Of a stretch of DNA of 64,000 nucleotides, positions 13,701 to 25,900 are shown piece after piece. The DNA comes from Amblyornis subalaris (Eukaryota > Chordata > Aves > Passeriformes > Ptilonorhynchidae), in contig JACAXG010000074.1 of the NCBI GenBank assembly GCA_018881555.1, positions 3,045,081 through 3,109,080 of the forward strand. Reading direction: 5' to 3'. The notes beneath the pieces were generated by a model. The model made no database searches. It saw only the letters and a program-made list of their open reading frames with translations, and had not been told where the DNA came from. The translations under genes and the position numbers were made by a program. Each line of letters starts with the position of its first letter. The stretch's first letter is position 1.

Positions 13701-15086
13701 GTGCCATAAAAAGATCCAGCACTTTGCCTTAGAGGTTTGATCACTGAGTGACTACTCTGACTTTTGGGAAGCTATACGTAATATATATTAGCACAAAAGA
13801 GAGGCAAACATGCCATAAACACCCATTGCAAGTAGTTATTTACTTATGATTTGTGTCAGCTTAATTGTGTGGAAGACACAGTGCTCCTTGGCACAGAGTA
13901 AGGGTTGAAGTATTTACTTATCCCAGCCCCATGGACCCAGAAGGACACATTTCACCTTGCGGGACAGCAGCAGAAGTTCCCAGTTATACTGNAGAGGTGT
14001 GAGAGCTGCAGGAAAATAAATAGGCATGTCCTAGGCAGGCCTGTCAGAATTTATCTATCNCCCTTGGCCATCTTTCTCCAGGTGCTCTGCCTTTCTGCGG
14101 TATTTGGATGGACGCTGGGCATCTTCTGTAAAGTGCCCTTTAATGCCAGACTCAAGATGCTCATTTGACTGAATCAGCCAATGGTCCCTGTGCCAGGTAT
14201 TCATAGAGGAATGAAGAGCACTTGCCTTAGCCCTTAGCTCTGTCCTTTGTCCCTCCCAGGAGATTATTGCCTGCTGTTTCTCAGCATCAGTGGGAGATAA
14301 GGGTGCGTGGTACCTTGCCGCACAAGACCTTAAAACTTCAGTTCACTGCGGTGCTGAGTTTTACCAAAAGCTTAAAAGAAACTAGCTGAGGTTTCTTTCC
14401 TCTTGCATGTGATAATACCCCACAGCAGGAATCACTACTTGTAAAGGATGTTATGAAAGGACCTGGAGTTTGGGGACCTTCTGAAATCATCTTGTTCTGC
14501 ATAGGCACTCCCTTGTTGATATGCTTAGCATCCCTTAACATCACCTGTGTTCTGGGTCTGCGGATGGAAATGAAGATGTTGGTACTTATCTATCTGTATC
14601 TAATTCACGGAAAGCTTTCAAACTTTCCATGCCCCAGAAATAGTATTGCAGGGATTTTGTGCCCAAATAAGGGAGGAGATGGGGAGAGAAGACAGAAGAA
14701 TTAAAAAAGAGTTTATCTGAAATAAATCAAAATTGAACAGATTCTCATTTATTTATTTCTGTTTGAGACTCTCTTAGCAGNAAGGTGTAAGCATTAAATA
14801 TACAGGAGATATCAAGCAGAGGATAAAAGTAAAAGAGTTAAATGATAGCAGTGATCAGTATTTTAGTGTATTCCTTCTGCAATCTAATAGATACAAATAG
14901 AAAAGGCCAGGCACAACACAAATATTTCCTATTATGAATAAACTAAAGTCACAATGGAATCTGTCATGCTTGTGATATGAGAAATGGACAATATTCCCGA
15001 GCTGTTGTCATGATGGCACTTGAATGCAGTTTGCACTTTGTTTATGAAGCCGAATCAGAAACCCGTTTTCCCCTCCCCTCTCTCTC
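7761..15086. other. AT-rich non-coding DNA, no gene seen
   Basis: No gene is supported. The longest open frames, 130 codons at 10,052-10,444 (+) and 112 codons at 12,920-13,258 (+), have no recognisable domain, and the first contains an N. Landmarks are a 14-bp AT palindrome TAAAAAATTTTTTA near 8,167, a faint match to the amniote 'gtgaaatcc' repeat at about 8,395-8,415, and a short TG run near 9,121. From about 8,500 to 10,000 the sequence is especially AT-rich. Confidence 0.55.
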
Positions 15087-15109
15087 TTTTTTTTTTTTTT
15101 TTTTTTTTT
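15087..15109 (+). repeat. Poly-T homopolymer, T23
   Basis: There is an uninterrupted run of 23 T, directly preceded by a C/T-only stretch ('cccctcccctctctctc'), so the plus strand is almost pure pyrimidine over about 45 bases. No retroposed gene or SINE body is visible beside it, so it is a simple repeat rather than a poly(A) tail of something identifiable. Confidence 0.95.
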
Positions 15110-15173
15110 GGCCCAGCATGTGTAATTCTTCTTCATGGAAGCTCGAAATGGCTGTGGAGCAGCTCAATATTCC

Positions 15174-15197
15174 ATTTATTTTATTTATAAAATAAAT
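15174..15197. repeat. AT-only inverted repeat, 11-bp arms, 2-nt loop
   Basis: The arms ATTTATTTTAT and ATAAAATAAAT are perfectly complementary and are separated by TT, so the site could extrude as a cruciform or serve as a symmetric AT-hook or homeodomain target. It lies 65 bp after the T23 run, in a block (about 14,980-15,290) that looks more complex than its flanks. Confidence 0.85.
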
Positions 15198-17866
15198 TCA
15201 AAGCCTGAAAAGATGAAGTAATTGACTTACTGGGATGACAGTTAAACCCACTAAATTTAATCTTATCCTCTCAAGTACAACATATCGCGCTTACAAATTA
15301 TCACCCNGCACCAGACAGGCCTGCTCTCTTCACCTAATCCAAATGGAAATGAAGGCCTCTGTTATTGTATTATCTGACTTTACTATCAGCATTAATCCGG
15401 CTTAACTCACTTAATGATGCCACTTGTGGCACTATGAAGGCAGCAAAGAAGTCTATAAACTACTTCCATTAAAATGCAAATCTGGCCCACAGAGAAAATA
15501 AGTGACACAAAAGTAGGAGAATTCGGCCATACACTGTATTAGCCTCTTGCAGCACAGAACTGATACAAGTATAATAACTGATGCTGTGATTATTATTCTA
15601 GCTGTGGATTTCCAATGAAAGGAAGCCAGTCTACCACAGAACGTCACAAAAGTGCTTCAACAAGCCAGGGTATTTAATTTCTGAAGAGATTTATATTTTT
15701 TGTTGTCAGGAAATGAACAAATACTTATCAATGTAAAAACTGCTATCTTAAATCTTCCTGCCAGGTTTTTCATACTGATATTATTTGCACCCTATAACAC
15801 AGGAAATGAAAATCTTCTGTGCCTTTCACATCTCCACTGTATCTTAAAATTCTTTAGTAGCAGACTTGCTTCTTTTTTTAACCCCCTTCTGTAAACATAA
15901 AAGAAAACTTTTATGGATTAAGTATAGGGAATTACTAATGCCAAAATCTCAGCCCCAAATTCCTTCTCCTGAACATTTCTCTTTGCTGTTAATTTAATTA
16001 TTTTTTAAAGGCAATCATAACATCTGTTTTATGGAAAAGCCTGATTTAATTTTAGTGTAAAGCTACTCACATTTACCTCTACTTGTCTCCTCCCTCACAC
16101 ACACATATGCACACTGGCATATCCTGCCTGTCCACTCCTTTGTGTGAAAAATCATGAATGCCTCCATTACTATGAAAGAAATCCTACTCAAAACACTAGG
16201 ATTCGAGTTTCTTCCAATCTCTCTTGAGTTCAATAGTTTCCTCTGCCTTGATAACCCTAAGACTTCATTTCTGGCTTTGGCACAGGAACAACATGCATAT
16301 CTACAGGGAGACACAGGCATAGAGCTCCTACTGCTTAAATCAACATTTTTCTGTAGGCTTCGATAGCAAAATGTAAATGCAAGAATTTGGCCCAGCATAT
16401 TTTATGTACAGGGTTTTAGATGTGTGGTGCCCCCTCTCTTTTCCTTGGAAAGCTTATTACCGATAATATTACAATTAGAGATGGGGCCGAGCTATGCAAT
16501 TGGGATTCGTGCTTCAGTCTCACACAGGGGAATTTGATTTAGCTCAGTGTGCTGAGAGGAGTAGCAATGAGATTCAGGTTTGCATGGAAGTTTGGATGAT
16601 GAATCCCCTCCGAGGCCGAAGAATGTTTTGATCTGGACCCCTGGTGTGCTCTCTGACAAAGACCTATTCTCTCTCATCCCCACCCACACGCTTACCCCAC
16701 CCCAAGCATGACTTGTTATTGGGACGGCCGTTCAGCAGCACACGGTTTTGCTCTGATGTTACATTGCTGAAATACTGTTAAATTGGCTTTTCTCTCACCT
16801 TAGGCCCACACGAGTGCGATCTGATTGCAGCAGGCGTTGGATCTACTACAGCACTTCCGCCTGGGATACACATCGCTGACCCCAGTGTCACCAGCGCTTC
16901 AGCAGTGGGCTGTTCAATGCAAATGAAAACATCCACTTTGAGCCNAAAGCCATGCTCTGTGCACTCACAGCAAAGAGGGTTTCCACTTAAAAGGGGCCGA
17001 CAGCTCCGCAGACTTCAGCAGTTTCCCTTTGTAGCTGTTCATGGATGCTGGGAATTTTTGCCGCTTACAGGGTGAAGTTAGCCCCTAGCCACAGCATATC
17101 TGGGAGTCATGTTGTGGCCACACAGACACGCAGTGCCACAGACACACTGCTCATCTGATGGGCTTTGAGCCGTTCTAAGAATGGGGAGCATGAGCAGATG
17201 CCAGAAGAGAGCCCAGAAACTGCTTGCAGGGTCACTGCCTTCCACCTGCACGCTGCCTCGCAACCCATCCTTGGCACCTACGGATTTGCTTTCCCTGNGC
17301 CAAATCCTGAGCTGGTGTCAGTGGCAGAAGATGATTTACTGAGCTTTACTCAGGGCTTGTTGGGAGGAAATAATTGCCTAATTTACGTGGGAAGTGGCCC
17401 AACTCTTGCACAGCTTAGGAGTGAGGCCTTTAGCTTCTGAGATGCAATGCTCTGTGTAAATGCAAGGTATCAGCTGGGTCATTTTTCTTACCACTACNCA
17501 ATAGAACTTCAGCGAGTTAGCTTGAAATGTCATTTTAAAACTACGGAACTACCGAACTACATCTCAACGTGAATGCTATTATTTAAATTTAAATTGGGAT
17601 TGTTTCAGTTTAGCCGAATGTGCTAAGAATTGGTGTTACATAGACAAATGAACAGAAGTTTCAAAGGGCACAGGGAATTTTAGAGATGTAGAATACAGAA
17701 ACCTGTGACGCTTAAACTGCTACAACTTGTCTTTAATCTAACACTGTAAGTGGCACAGGACTGGATTCTCACATTCTGTGTTTTGTTCTCCTTGCATCAC
17801 GATGCATCTGTAACATCATGCAGACATCTTACAGTTATATTCATTTTACTTTTCTGGAAAAGGGGA
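15198..17866. other. Non-coding DNA with a CpG-enriched patch at 16.48-17.45 kb
   Basis: No gene is supported; the longest frames (111 codons at 16,063-16,398 minus; 91 codons at 17,165-17,440 plus) lack recognisable domains. Between about 16,480 and 17,450 I count roughly two dozen CpG dinucleotides, clearly more than in the neighbouring kilobases, together with higher GC. It falls short of a classic CpG island. A regulatory element or an old exonised stretch would both fit; nothing decides between them. Confidence 0.45.
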
Positions 17867-17867
17867 G

Positions 17868-17915
17868 CGTGTTGGACTGACTGAGCTTCCAGCCAAGTTA
17901 TTCTGTGCTTCTACT
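17868..17915 (+). mobile_element. Possible degenerate CR1 3' end
   Basis: The string 'gttggactgactgagcttcc' followed by 'ccaagttattctgtgcttct' resembles a decayed CR1 3' end (ggttggact...gat...cttc...ccaac...attctatgattct). The tail units are too degraded to be certain, and a chance match cannot be excluded. Confidence 0.33.
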
Positions 17916-17919
17916 CCTT

Positions 17920-20900
17920 CTAGAGACTCAAACCAAATACTTTAATATCTAGTGAAACATTGCCTTGTATCATGGATGATGCTAGATATTTAACATTCAA
18001 TCTCCTAGAAAACTGTCTGTATGCATGGAATAATTAGCACTCTGCGTATATAGTGATGTGGCATGCAGTAAATCCCCTCAAATGTTATTGTATTCACAGG
18101 AGGCATGAATTTTAGGTGTTTATACAAACAAAAGCATGTTGGACCAAATCATACCAAATCTATAAATGGAATTATCAATCAAGTTTGCATATGATTTATG
18201 CTAATTACAGTTGAAGAACGATCAAACAAGTACATGTGCAATTTTTTGCTCTTTTATTGGCATTGAGACAGGTGTGATGATCTAGAGATATATCTTTTAT
18301 AGGCTTGCTAATACATTTATGGGAAAAAATAGACACACTTGGGCTCTTTTTGAGGTCTGAGGCAAAAGCATCAAACTTCAACTAAATATCAGATGATAAC
18401 TTTAATTTAAATATGCTAACCAATTACATCATTAGAGATGATCCAATTCACACCTGTGAAACAATGAGTGCTGAGTGAGAACTGAGAAGTGAGAGAAAGA
18501 GTAATATACCATAAAAGTAGCCTCTCTGGTCTGTAGTGGTCTTCAGAGGCTAAACCCANCCTCTAAATGGAAAGACTCTTTTCAGCTGCAGCTTAGATGT
18601 AACAAATGCATTTATTTATTAGAGAATGATTAAGCCTTGACCTGATGAAATAGCATAAATAATAAAATGCAATTTCTTTGGAGAGCTCTAGATAAGACTA
18701 GACTATGAAGGTATTTTTGTGGGATGGGAAGCATGAGACTGAAAAAAAAGCAAAAGGTAGGACTTGCGGCTAGAAATCTCAGCTACAGGAGCTCCTGCAG
18801 TCCTGACTGAGTTTTGACACTTTCCTTTCAAAGTCTGTACCTGGAAGAGCTGCTTAGAATGCTTTTAATGGGGAGAAATAAACCAAGAAGNCCTAACCAA
18901 AATGAAATATCTTGCCTGAGCTTTCTTCTTTTGTATCATTCTGGCTTTATTGTTTTCTTTTTTCCCATCCTTAATTTAAGATCATATTCAGCTATTTTTG
19001 GGAGNGTGTTTATATGTATCCTATGATTTTCTGTTTTTATTACAGTGTTAAGTGTTTCTTAGGCACAATATTGAATTTTACTGATCTTTCAAAGTTTTAT
19101 TTCATAAGGTTGGGGTTTTTTTTCAAAGGATAGGAATTCCTATTTTTTCCAAATCTATTGCCCACAAAAAGTACTGAGCCAGTCCAACAGAAATATGATT
19201 CAGTGTGAGGGTTACTAAAATATATCTCTGCACAGAAGAGAAGGGCTGAATGGTGCCGGATTACNCAAATCTCCTTACCAGCATAATTCCAAAGTGTCAG
19301 GGGAAAAAACCCTCCTTTGTGCTCATAAAGAAGTTTTGGCTCTACTGTTGCGTAGCTATGTTATTTCTCCTGTTACTGTCCCCTTTTGGCATAACTTTTG
19401 GGTAGACAATTGTTCACTGTGTGAAAGTTGCTCATTCATTTTTTTCAGAGGCTACTGGACAAGAGTCAGCAGGTAACAANTCACTGACCTGAAGACCTAC
19501 CCATGCTCAGATAAATGAGCTGAATGTGAAAGGCTAAAAATCCCATTACCAGACCTTGAGCCATCCTGTCCTTAAGCAATTTTGCAATATTTCTAGGGAA
19601 GAAATAAATACAAGTTGTGGATTAAGGGACAAATCAGATAAACCAGCAGTGAACCATTCTTCCAAAATAAAATTTTTCCTGTGTTTTTACTTAGCTGCAC
19701 TCCTGATGCAATGAGATGATGCTCTGAAGAGATGCATGGTCATTGTGTCCTGAGTGAAATCAAGCCAGAGATTGAGGCCATAAACCTTATTTTACTACCT
19801 TGGCAATGATGTCTATCCTAAATTGTTAATATTCTTTTAAAATTCTTCATACAGTAGATAGCAGAACTTGTTCAGGTGANTATAACCAAATTTCTTTGAG
19901 AGATGATCTCAGCTCTAGCAAGCCTGCACTTTGCTCACCATTTCTAAAGTTAGCCAAGCTATATTTTCCAACAAGATTCAGAAAGTATGTGGATATCTAT
20001 AGCTTAGTGTAAAANCTACACCTTTCAGGACTGAGGACTCTTGACTTATGGAGACTCCTTCAAACTTCACCCATAACCTAGCTTTTATGGGCCTTGAAAG
20101 AGAGGGAAGACAATCCCTTTGTGCACCAAGGAGAGGTAGCCTTCAAAGCCATGTTATTTGTTAGTTGGTTGGCATTGGGAGTAACCTCTATTTCTGTCTT
20201 CTCCTGAGATCCAATGCTTTGTGTGCAAATCCNGAATCCACCTGAGCCCAGGGGAATTCAGGCCACCTGCAAACCATTCCTCCCCTGTGCTATCAGGGCC
20301 CTTCTGGAAAGGGATCTCAGGCTGGTTTTGAGCTGTCTGATGTTGCTGCTGCAGAAGTCGATGCGACAGATAAAAGCTGCCAGAGCAAGTGCTGAGAGTG
20401 TCTTTTCAATTAAGCAATGAGAAGGGACAAGAACCTTGGCTCTGAGCTCAGCCCTGCAGCTCGCAGGCTGAAACGAGTCACAGGGAGNAAACTGAGTATA
20501 TTTAAATATATATATAAAAATACACAACTGGGTGAAGTTCAGCTGAAAACATATTGCATAGTTGTTCTGGTGAAAGAGGAAAACAATACCAATTTATTCA
20601 ACTCGCAGATTATTATCCTCCCAAAGAATTAATGCAAGCATTGTTTATGAAACAAACAAAACAGGAAAAAAGTTTATCTTTTGAAAATGGCAATAATGAG
20701 ATATTTTCAGGGGTTTNTTTTGGTAAGCTAAAGTCACTTGGCTGAATGCACCATGAATTGAATAATCTGCTGATTAACCTAAAATTTAATTAACTAAAGA
20801 AAAAAATATCATTTCACTCTTTCAAATATTTAACTTCCTCATTATATGACTAAATATTTTTTTAAATACTATGGTTTTTTTGAAACCCTCTTTTTGCATC

Positions 20901-20920
20901 TTGTGGAGCTTGGCTTTTAA
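17920..20920. other. AT-rich non-coding DNA, no gene seen
   Basis: Open frames are at most 89 codons and carry no recognisable domain. A short AT run (ATATATATA) lies near 20,505-20,517. No known interspersed repeat or inverted repeat of note is visible. Confidence 0.55.
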
Positions 20921-20924
20921 AGTA

Positions 20925-21055
20925 TTCAGTCCCCTAATTCAATCACACTGATTTCAATAGGATTTAAATCTCTAGGCACTTCTAAAAACCCCACTAGGCA
21001 CTTCTTCGTCTTTAAGCACCTAACTACCTCTAAAAGTCTGGCCCTTGATAATTTT
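20925..21055. repeat. Decayed amniote interspersed repeat (unnamed)
   Basis: The pieces 'ctgatttcaataggat', 'ctaggcacttct', 'aagcacctaactacct' and 'taaaagtctggcccttg' occur in the order typical of an old repeat common in reptile and bird genomes (text like ...gacttcaatgggagtt...aggcacctaaatacctttgaaaatctggcc...). I recognise the word order but cannot give a family name with confidence. The copy is diverged, and its left edge is unclear. Confidence 0.42.
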
Positions 21056-22879
21056 AGAAAATGGTCCTTTCTATCATGCAGTTTCCTGCTAGCAAACTGG
21101 AAAAGTAATTAGCATATAGATGCATCCCTCAGACGGTAGACTGGGTTAAACTGGATTTTTCTACCTTTTAATAACCATTGGAAAACAACAAGGAATTAAT
21201 TGGTTTGGAAATGTGAACTGATGGAAAAAGTCAAGCTACAGAAAAGTTATTAACTATGCAACACTGAGAGTCCTTAAAGCCATCAGTTAATGAAAAAAGA
21301 AAAGAATACATTGAGTGAGAATTGATTTAGAAGTGAAGAAGACAGATGAAAAAGGAATTGCACTATAATATGATGAAGAAAATATTTCTGTCTTGCAGAC
21401 TGCAGTAATCACTGCTGTAGCTGTAATAAAGAGAGAATAGTGGTCCAGGGAGCATCTCTGAGATGAAAAGAGCCCCTTTGCTGTGGTGCTGTGATGCTCC
21501 AGCGTGTCCCCTGCTCGGGGCAGCCTCCCCAGGCTTCAGCACAGGGCCAGGTACTCTGGCAAAAGGCACTGAAAGGTCTCTCCTGGCACCTTCTCTGATC
21601 ATATCCAGCCACAAAACACCCCCTCCCCGTGCCCCTCCAGGCATTCAGGGGTGCCAGCNAGCAAGGAGAGAAAAACTTTTCCACAGGGGTGTGGGGTGCC
21701 CCAGTAGTGAGACAAGACGTGCCTTTGAAATCTGGGGATGAAAAATGCTGTGTAAGAACGAGGAATTTTTTTTATTATTATATAATCCTCAAGGGCAGAA
21801 TTTGAANTAGCTGCTAGAAGTGTTGCCTATTCCCAGTTTACATGAGATATCTTTAATCATATTCTAGTCAGAGAAAGAAATGACTGCAAGAGGAATTATA
21901 AAACCTCTTCCTTGCTTTCATCTTTGCTTTTCCACTCAACCTCACATGAGAGAGAGAGGAATCCGCAGCCAGACTGATTCTTGACTGACCGGGATTGTTC
22001 TAACACAAGGGAATAATTATAAAAGACACTTTTTTACTGCAAATACCCCCAGGTTAATNTTTTCATTTGAACAGAGTCCTGCTCTCACAGTGTAAAGTAA
22101 ATATTTTCATGGTTGTGTGCAGGGGAAAATAAAATCTTTGGTTTAGCTTAGTTGTGATCACCCTTTACCAACATAATTAAAAAAAAACAGTAGTAGGAAA
22201 AAGCTCTTAGTGGAAGTACAATATTTTAAGTGCTGGAGCANGTAAACTTTCATGTAAATAGAAATGAATATAGTACTGAATAAAGCATAATGTTTTATGT
22301 ATTTTGGTTTGTTTTTCAGAGTTTCTAAGGCTCTTGTGGAACTAAGGATGAGCCAAACTGAGGGTGCATCACTCCACACAGGACAGCATGGGACGTGTGT
22401 GCCAGGATCACCTTGAGGAACTTCGTTGCCATGCTGTATCACACAGCCCAGGAAAATGCAGTCACATGGGATTGCACACAAATCCCATCCTTGTGTGTGA
22501 AATGGAGTTTCCCTACTGCAAGGTGCAAGAGCTGGAGAGAAGAGAACAGAATGACATTGGATTGAACATCTAAATTCTCCTCTCAGAGAGAAATGAAAGA
22601 AAAATGAAGCTTTTTACAGAGGTAAGAATTTTTGAGCTTTTACCTCTGGACTAAGTCCAGTTTTAGCCCATTGGTGCCTGAAGGGTATGAGCTGACCTCT
22701 GCAGTGCTTTGGCCACATCAGCTTCATCCAAAAAGGAGCCTGTTTGTGCCCTCTGAGTTCGTCCTGTGTTGTGAACCCAGGTGTGGTAAGTCACTACGAT
22801 TAGGAAACTTCCTTTCNGAGTTCCTAGATCCAACTAAAATACTAAAATAGACTTACCCCACCCATGGCCTGTGGGTAGC
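21056..22879. other. Non-coding DNA, no gene seen
   Basis: A locally GC-richer patch at 21,463-21,741 gives overlapping 91-93 codon frames on both strands. Open frames on opposite strands over the same GC-rich bases are expected by chance, and none shows a domain. A minus-strand frame of 107 codons at 22,158-22,481 contains an N and is also unrecognised. There is a GA run near 21,950. Confidence 0.55.
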
Positions 22880-22953
22880 AATGTAATGAAGGAGCTGGAC
22901 TTGAATGATCCTTGTGTGTGCCTTCCAGCTCAGGGTATTCCATGATTCTATGA
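22880..22953 (+). mobile_element. CR1 LINE 3' end (5'-truncated)
   Basis: The sequence 'ggagctggacttgaatgat', then 'ccttgtgtgtgccttccag', 'ctcagggtattcc' and 'atgattctatga' follows the common avian CR1 tail (ggagttggacttgatgatccttgtgggtcccttccaactcagaatattctatgattctatga). Two tail units remain. The copy is older or more diverged than the one at 3.14 kb and has no coding part. Confidence 0.88.
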
Positions 22954-25900
22954 AATGTGAGCTACTGCCCTTATGGAAATCTAATTTCCTGCACTACAAG
23001 GTGGTACCTGATACATTCAGGCAGAGGAGCACAAACTCCCACATTTCCATGAGTTAAGAGAGTCAGAAGGTGAACCCAAATGAGTTTGAAACTGATGAAA
23101 AGTATTTGCCAGTAAGGTCAGCTCTTAATTTAGTTTGTACTCATCTTCCAAATGGCCAGAGATGCATTTCTCCAGTCCTTAACGAACCATGAGTGCCTGC
23201 TTGTTCTTATCCTGCAGGAAGGAGCCAAAGGCAGCGTTCTGGTAGCACTGGAACCTTTGCTGTGCAAAGTCTCTCCTTGTGNCTACCTAAACTGAATCAT
23301 TTTTTTCAATCTGAGCTGAATACCACTGACTTTCATTTACTTTAGAGAGAGATATTTTGTCTTTTATTTCTGAAATAGTTTCTCCTGGCCTACATTTAAA
23401 AACACAGTGGTNCATTTTAAGGCTGTCAATGCTGCTGGAAGAAATAGTTCCATAATGTCCATGCTTGTGAAAGCTGACAAATTAAACATCTTTGCATATG
23501 AATGAAAGAAAATATAGTTGGGGTGATAAACAGAGACTTTATANGGAGATCCACTGGGAGAGAAATGCAATTGGACTCGTGTATATCCTAATGGTTGTGG
23601 CACTTTCCTTTCTGCCCCACGACAAGAAGGCCCCAATCCAGTGAAGCCCTTAAGGCTGAGTAGTGCCTTGGATGTCACTGGCACTGCTCCCAGTGTGTCA
23701 GGCTTGGCACACACCTGTGATTTANTGGCTTAGAGCTGAGCTGAGGAATAGATACATAACACAGGATTTGAATTCACTATACTCAGTTCTCAGTCCTGTA
23801 TTGATCAGGATTTTGAAGCCTTCACTGAAGTAACTTTTAAGTTTCTTTTTTTTTATAAATACAAAATGAATTTGATATAGTTGCTTCTTTCACTCAGAGA
23901 TTTGAAAATACTTTAAAAATATGAATGTATTGATCTTTCACTACAGGAAGAGTAAGTAGTAGCAACTCATAAAACAGATGAGGAATCTGAAAGTAGATGA
24001 GTGGAGAAAAAAAATCTAACAACAACTGAATGGAATTGGAAAACGAATTTGTCTTGATTGTATTCCCATCTGCTTTGGGTTCAGTTTCATTAGCTTTCTT
24101 GAAAGGGAACTTCTGTCAGGAAAGTTTATGAAAACACTGTTTTAGTAGACTTTCAGAATAGTTGCAGAAATTTTATTTTGATTTTGTAATCTGGCTTCCT
24201 TTTTATGAACTTCTTCTTTACTTATGAACATACATATTCTTCACCTTTCTCTTTACATANGCAAATATCTCGAGTTACTTGTATAACTTCTAAATAGAAC
24301 ACTGAGCATACATTCGTTCCTGAAATCTTTCACAGAAATCAATTATGATCTGTTCTTACCTAACACAGGAATGTATAGAGAGGCAAAAGTCTGTAAGTGT
24401 ATGGCTCATTTTTTATTCACTATCTTCATTGCTACCGAATTTTGCATTTTGANAAGGAAACAGCAAGGGAAGCATAAGAAAAATCCTCAATAAGGATTAG
24501 GGCAGGATAGATTGGGTTTTTTGGTCATGAATAATATAAAGAGACATCCTTTTTTAAAAAAATGTCAGAAAACAATTGAAATATCATTTGTAAATATTTT
24601 AACTTGTGGAACTCATTGCATATGGGTAACATTAGAACAACATAACAATGACTGCAACACTCACTGGTTATATGTGGAAAGAAAAGCTGCAGACACTTGA
24701 AATAGGAGGCCAGTACATAGGAGGAAGAACAATAATGCTCACCATTAAGCATTGGGCTTTGGAAGAAGATTCTCTCATAAGCAAGTTATTGCATAATTCT
24801 CTGTTATGGGAGTTTCACACCTTCCTCTGAAACATCTGGTGCTAGAATGCAATAAAACACTAAATGAATTTCTGACCTGATGTGGCATGACAATCAATAA
24901 AATTCTTTTATTAGCTAGCTCTAGTTTTAAGAACTTGTCATAGTAACAGCANGCAGCTTTGCAGAATGCTAACTTGTGATCAAACATTCAATTTGTTTTG
25001 AAAACTAAATCTTTCCTGCCTTATTGCACATTTCCTCAAGTCTGGGGAGATTAGCCCAGCATGCCTCACCANGTACCACCAGAGAAAACATAGGCTCTTG
25101 GGGTCAATTGTTTAACACCTAATGGATGCTGGGTAGGAAATCCGTACTGCTACAAAGCAGCTGAGATGAAACCCAAATGGCTTTAGACCAAGTAGCCAAA
25201 CTTTGGTTCATTGACAAGGTCTTCAGCCATGCCCCTTTCCCCTAACCAATGTTCCACTCAGCGTCCTTTCTGCCACCCTACAGTCTCACGGTCCCTTCTA
25301 CTATTAGGTGTCAAAATACAGTAATTCCTGGTCTTCTGACAGATATTCTAGTAAATCCAGTGTGGGAATGCAGTGTGCATCAGGTCACAAAGTCNAAAGG
25401 TACTACACACCCATCAGGCATGCGTGTGACATACGCCAGGTGATGCCTGAATTCTTGGTGTAGGACAAGGTGCAGAAGGTCTGCNGCTCCTTGAGGTGCT
25501 TTGTGCCCCCACCCCAGCAGAAATGCTGGAACTCCGCNGGTGTGTCCAGGCTCAAGGGAGGTTGATGCTGCTGGAGAAAAGGTCAGGGCATTCTGGAACG
25601 ACCTTGTAGGTCTCTGGGGCAGTTCACAATGGGAATTCCAGGACTCTTTCATAAGCAGAGTATCACAGCAAGGTCCCATTAAANTCAAGCAAATGCTACC
25701 TCATCATTTCAGTGAGATGAAAACCATACCCCTCCTGAGTGCTTGGAAATGCCTAACTCTGGAATGACACCTCTGGTGAGAAACCCTGAGAGGTGCAACG
25801 CTGTGAACCATCCCCACACTCCTTCCAAATGAAGCCATGCTGTAAAGCAATGCAGTTTGATAGCGTGGCTTGCGCTTCTCAGAGCAGNCTGAATGATTTT

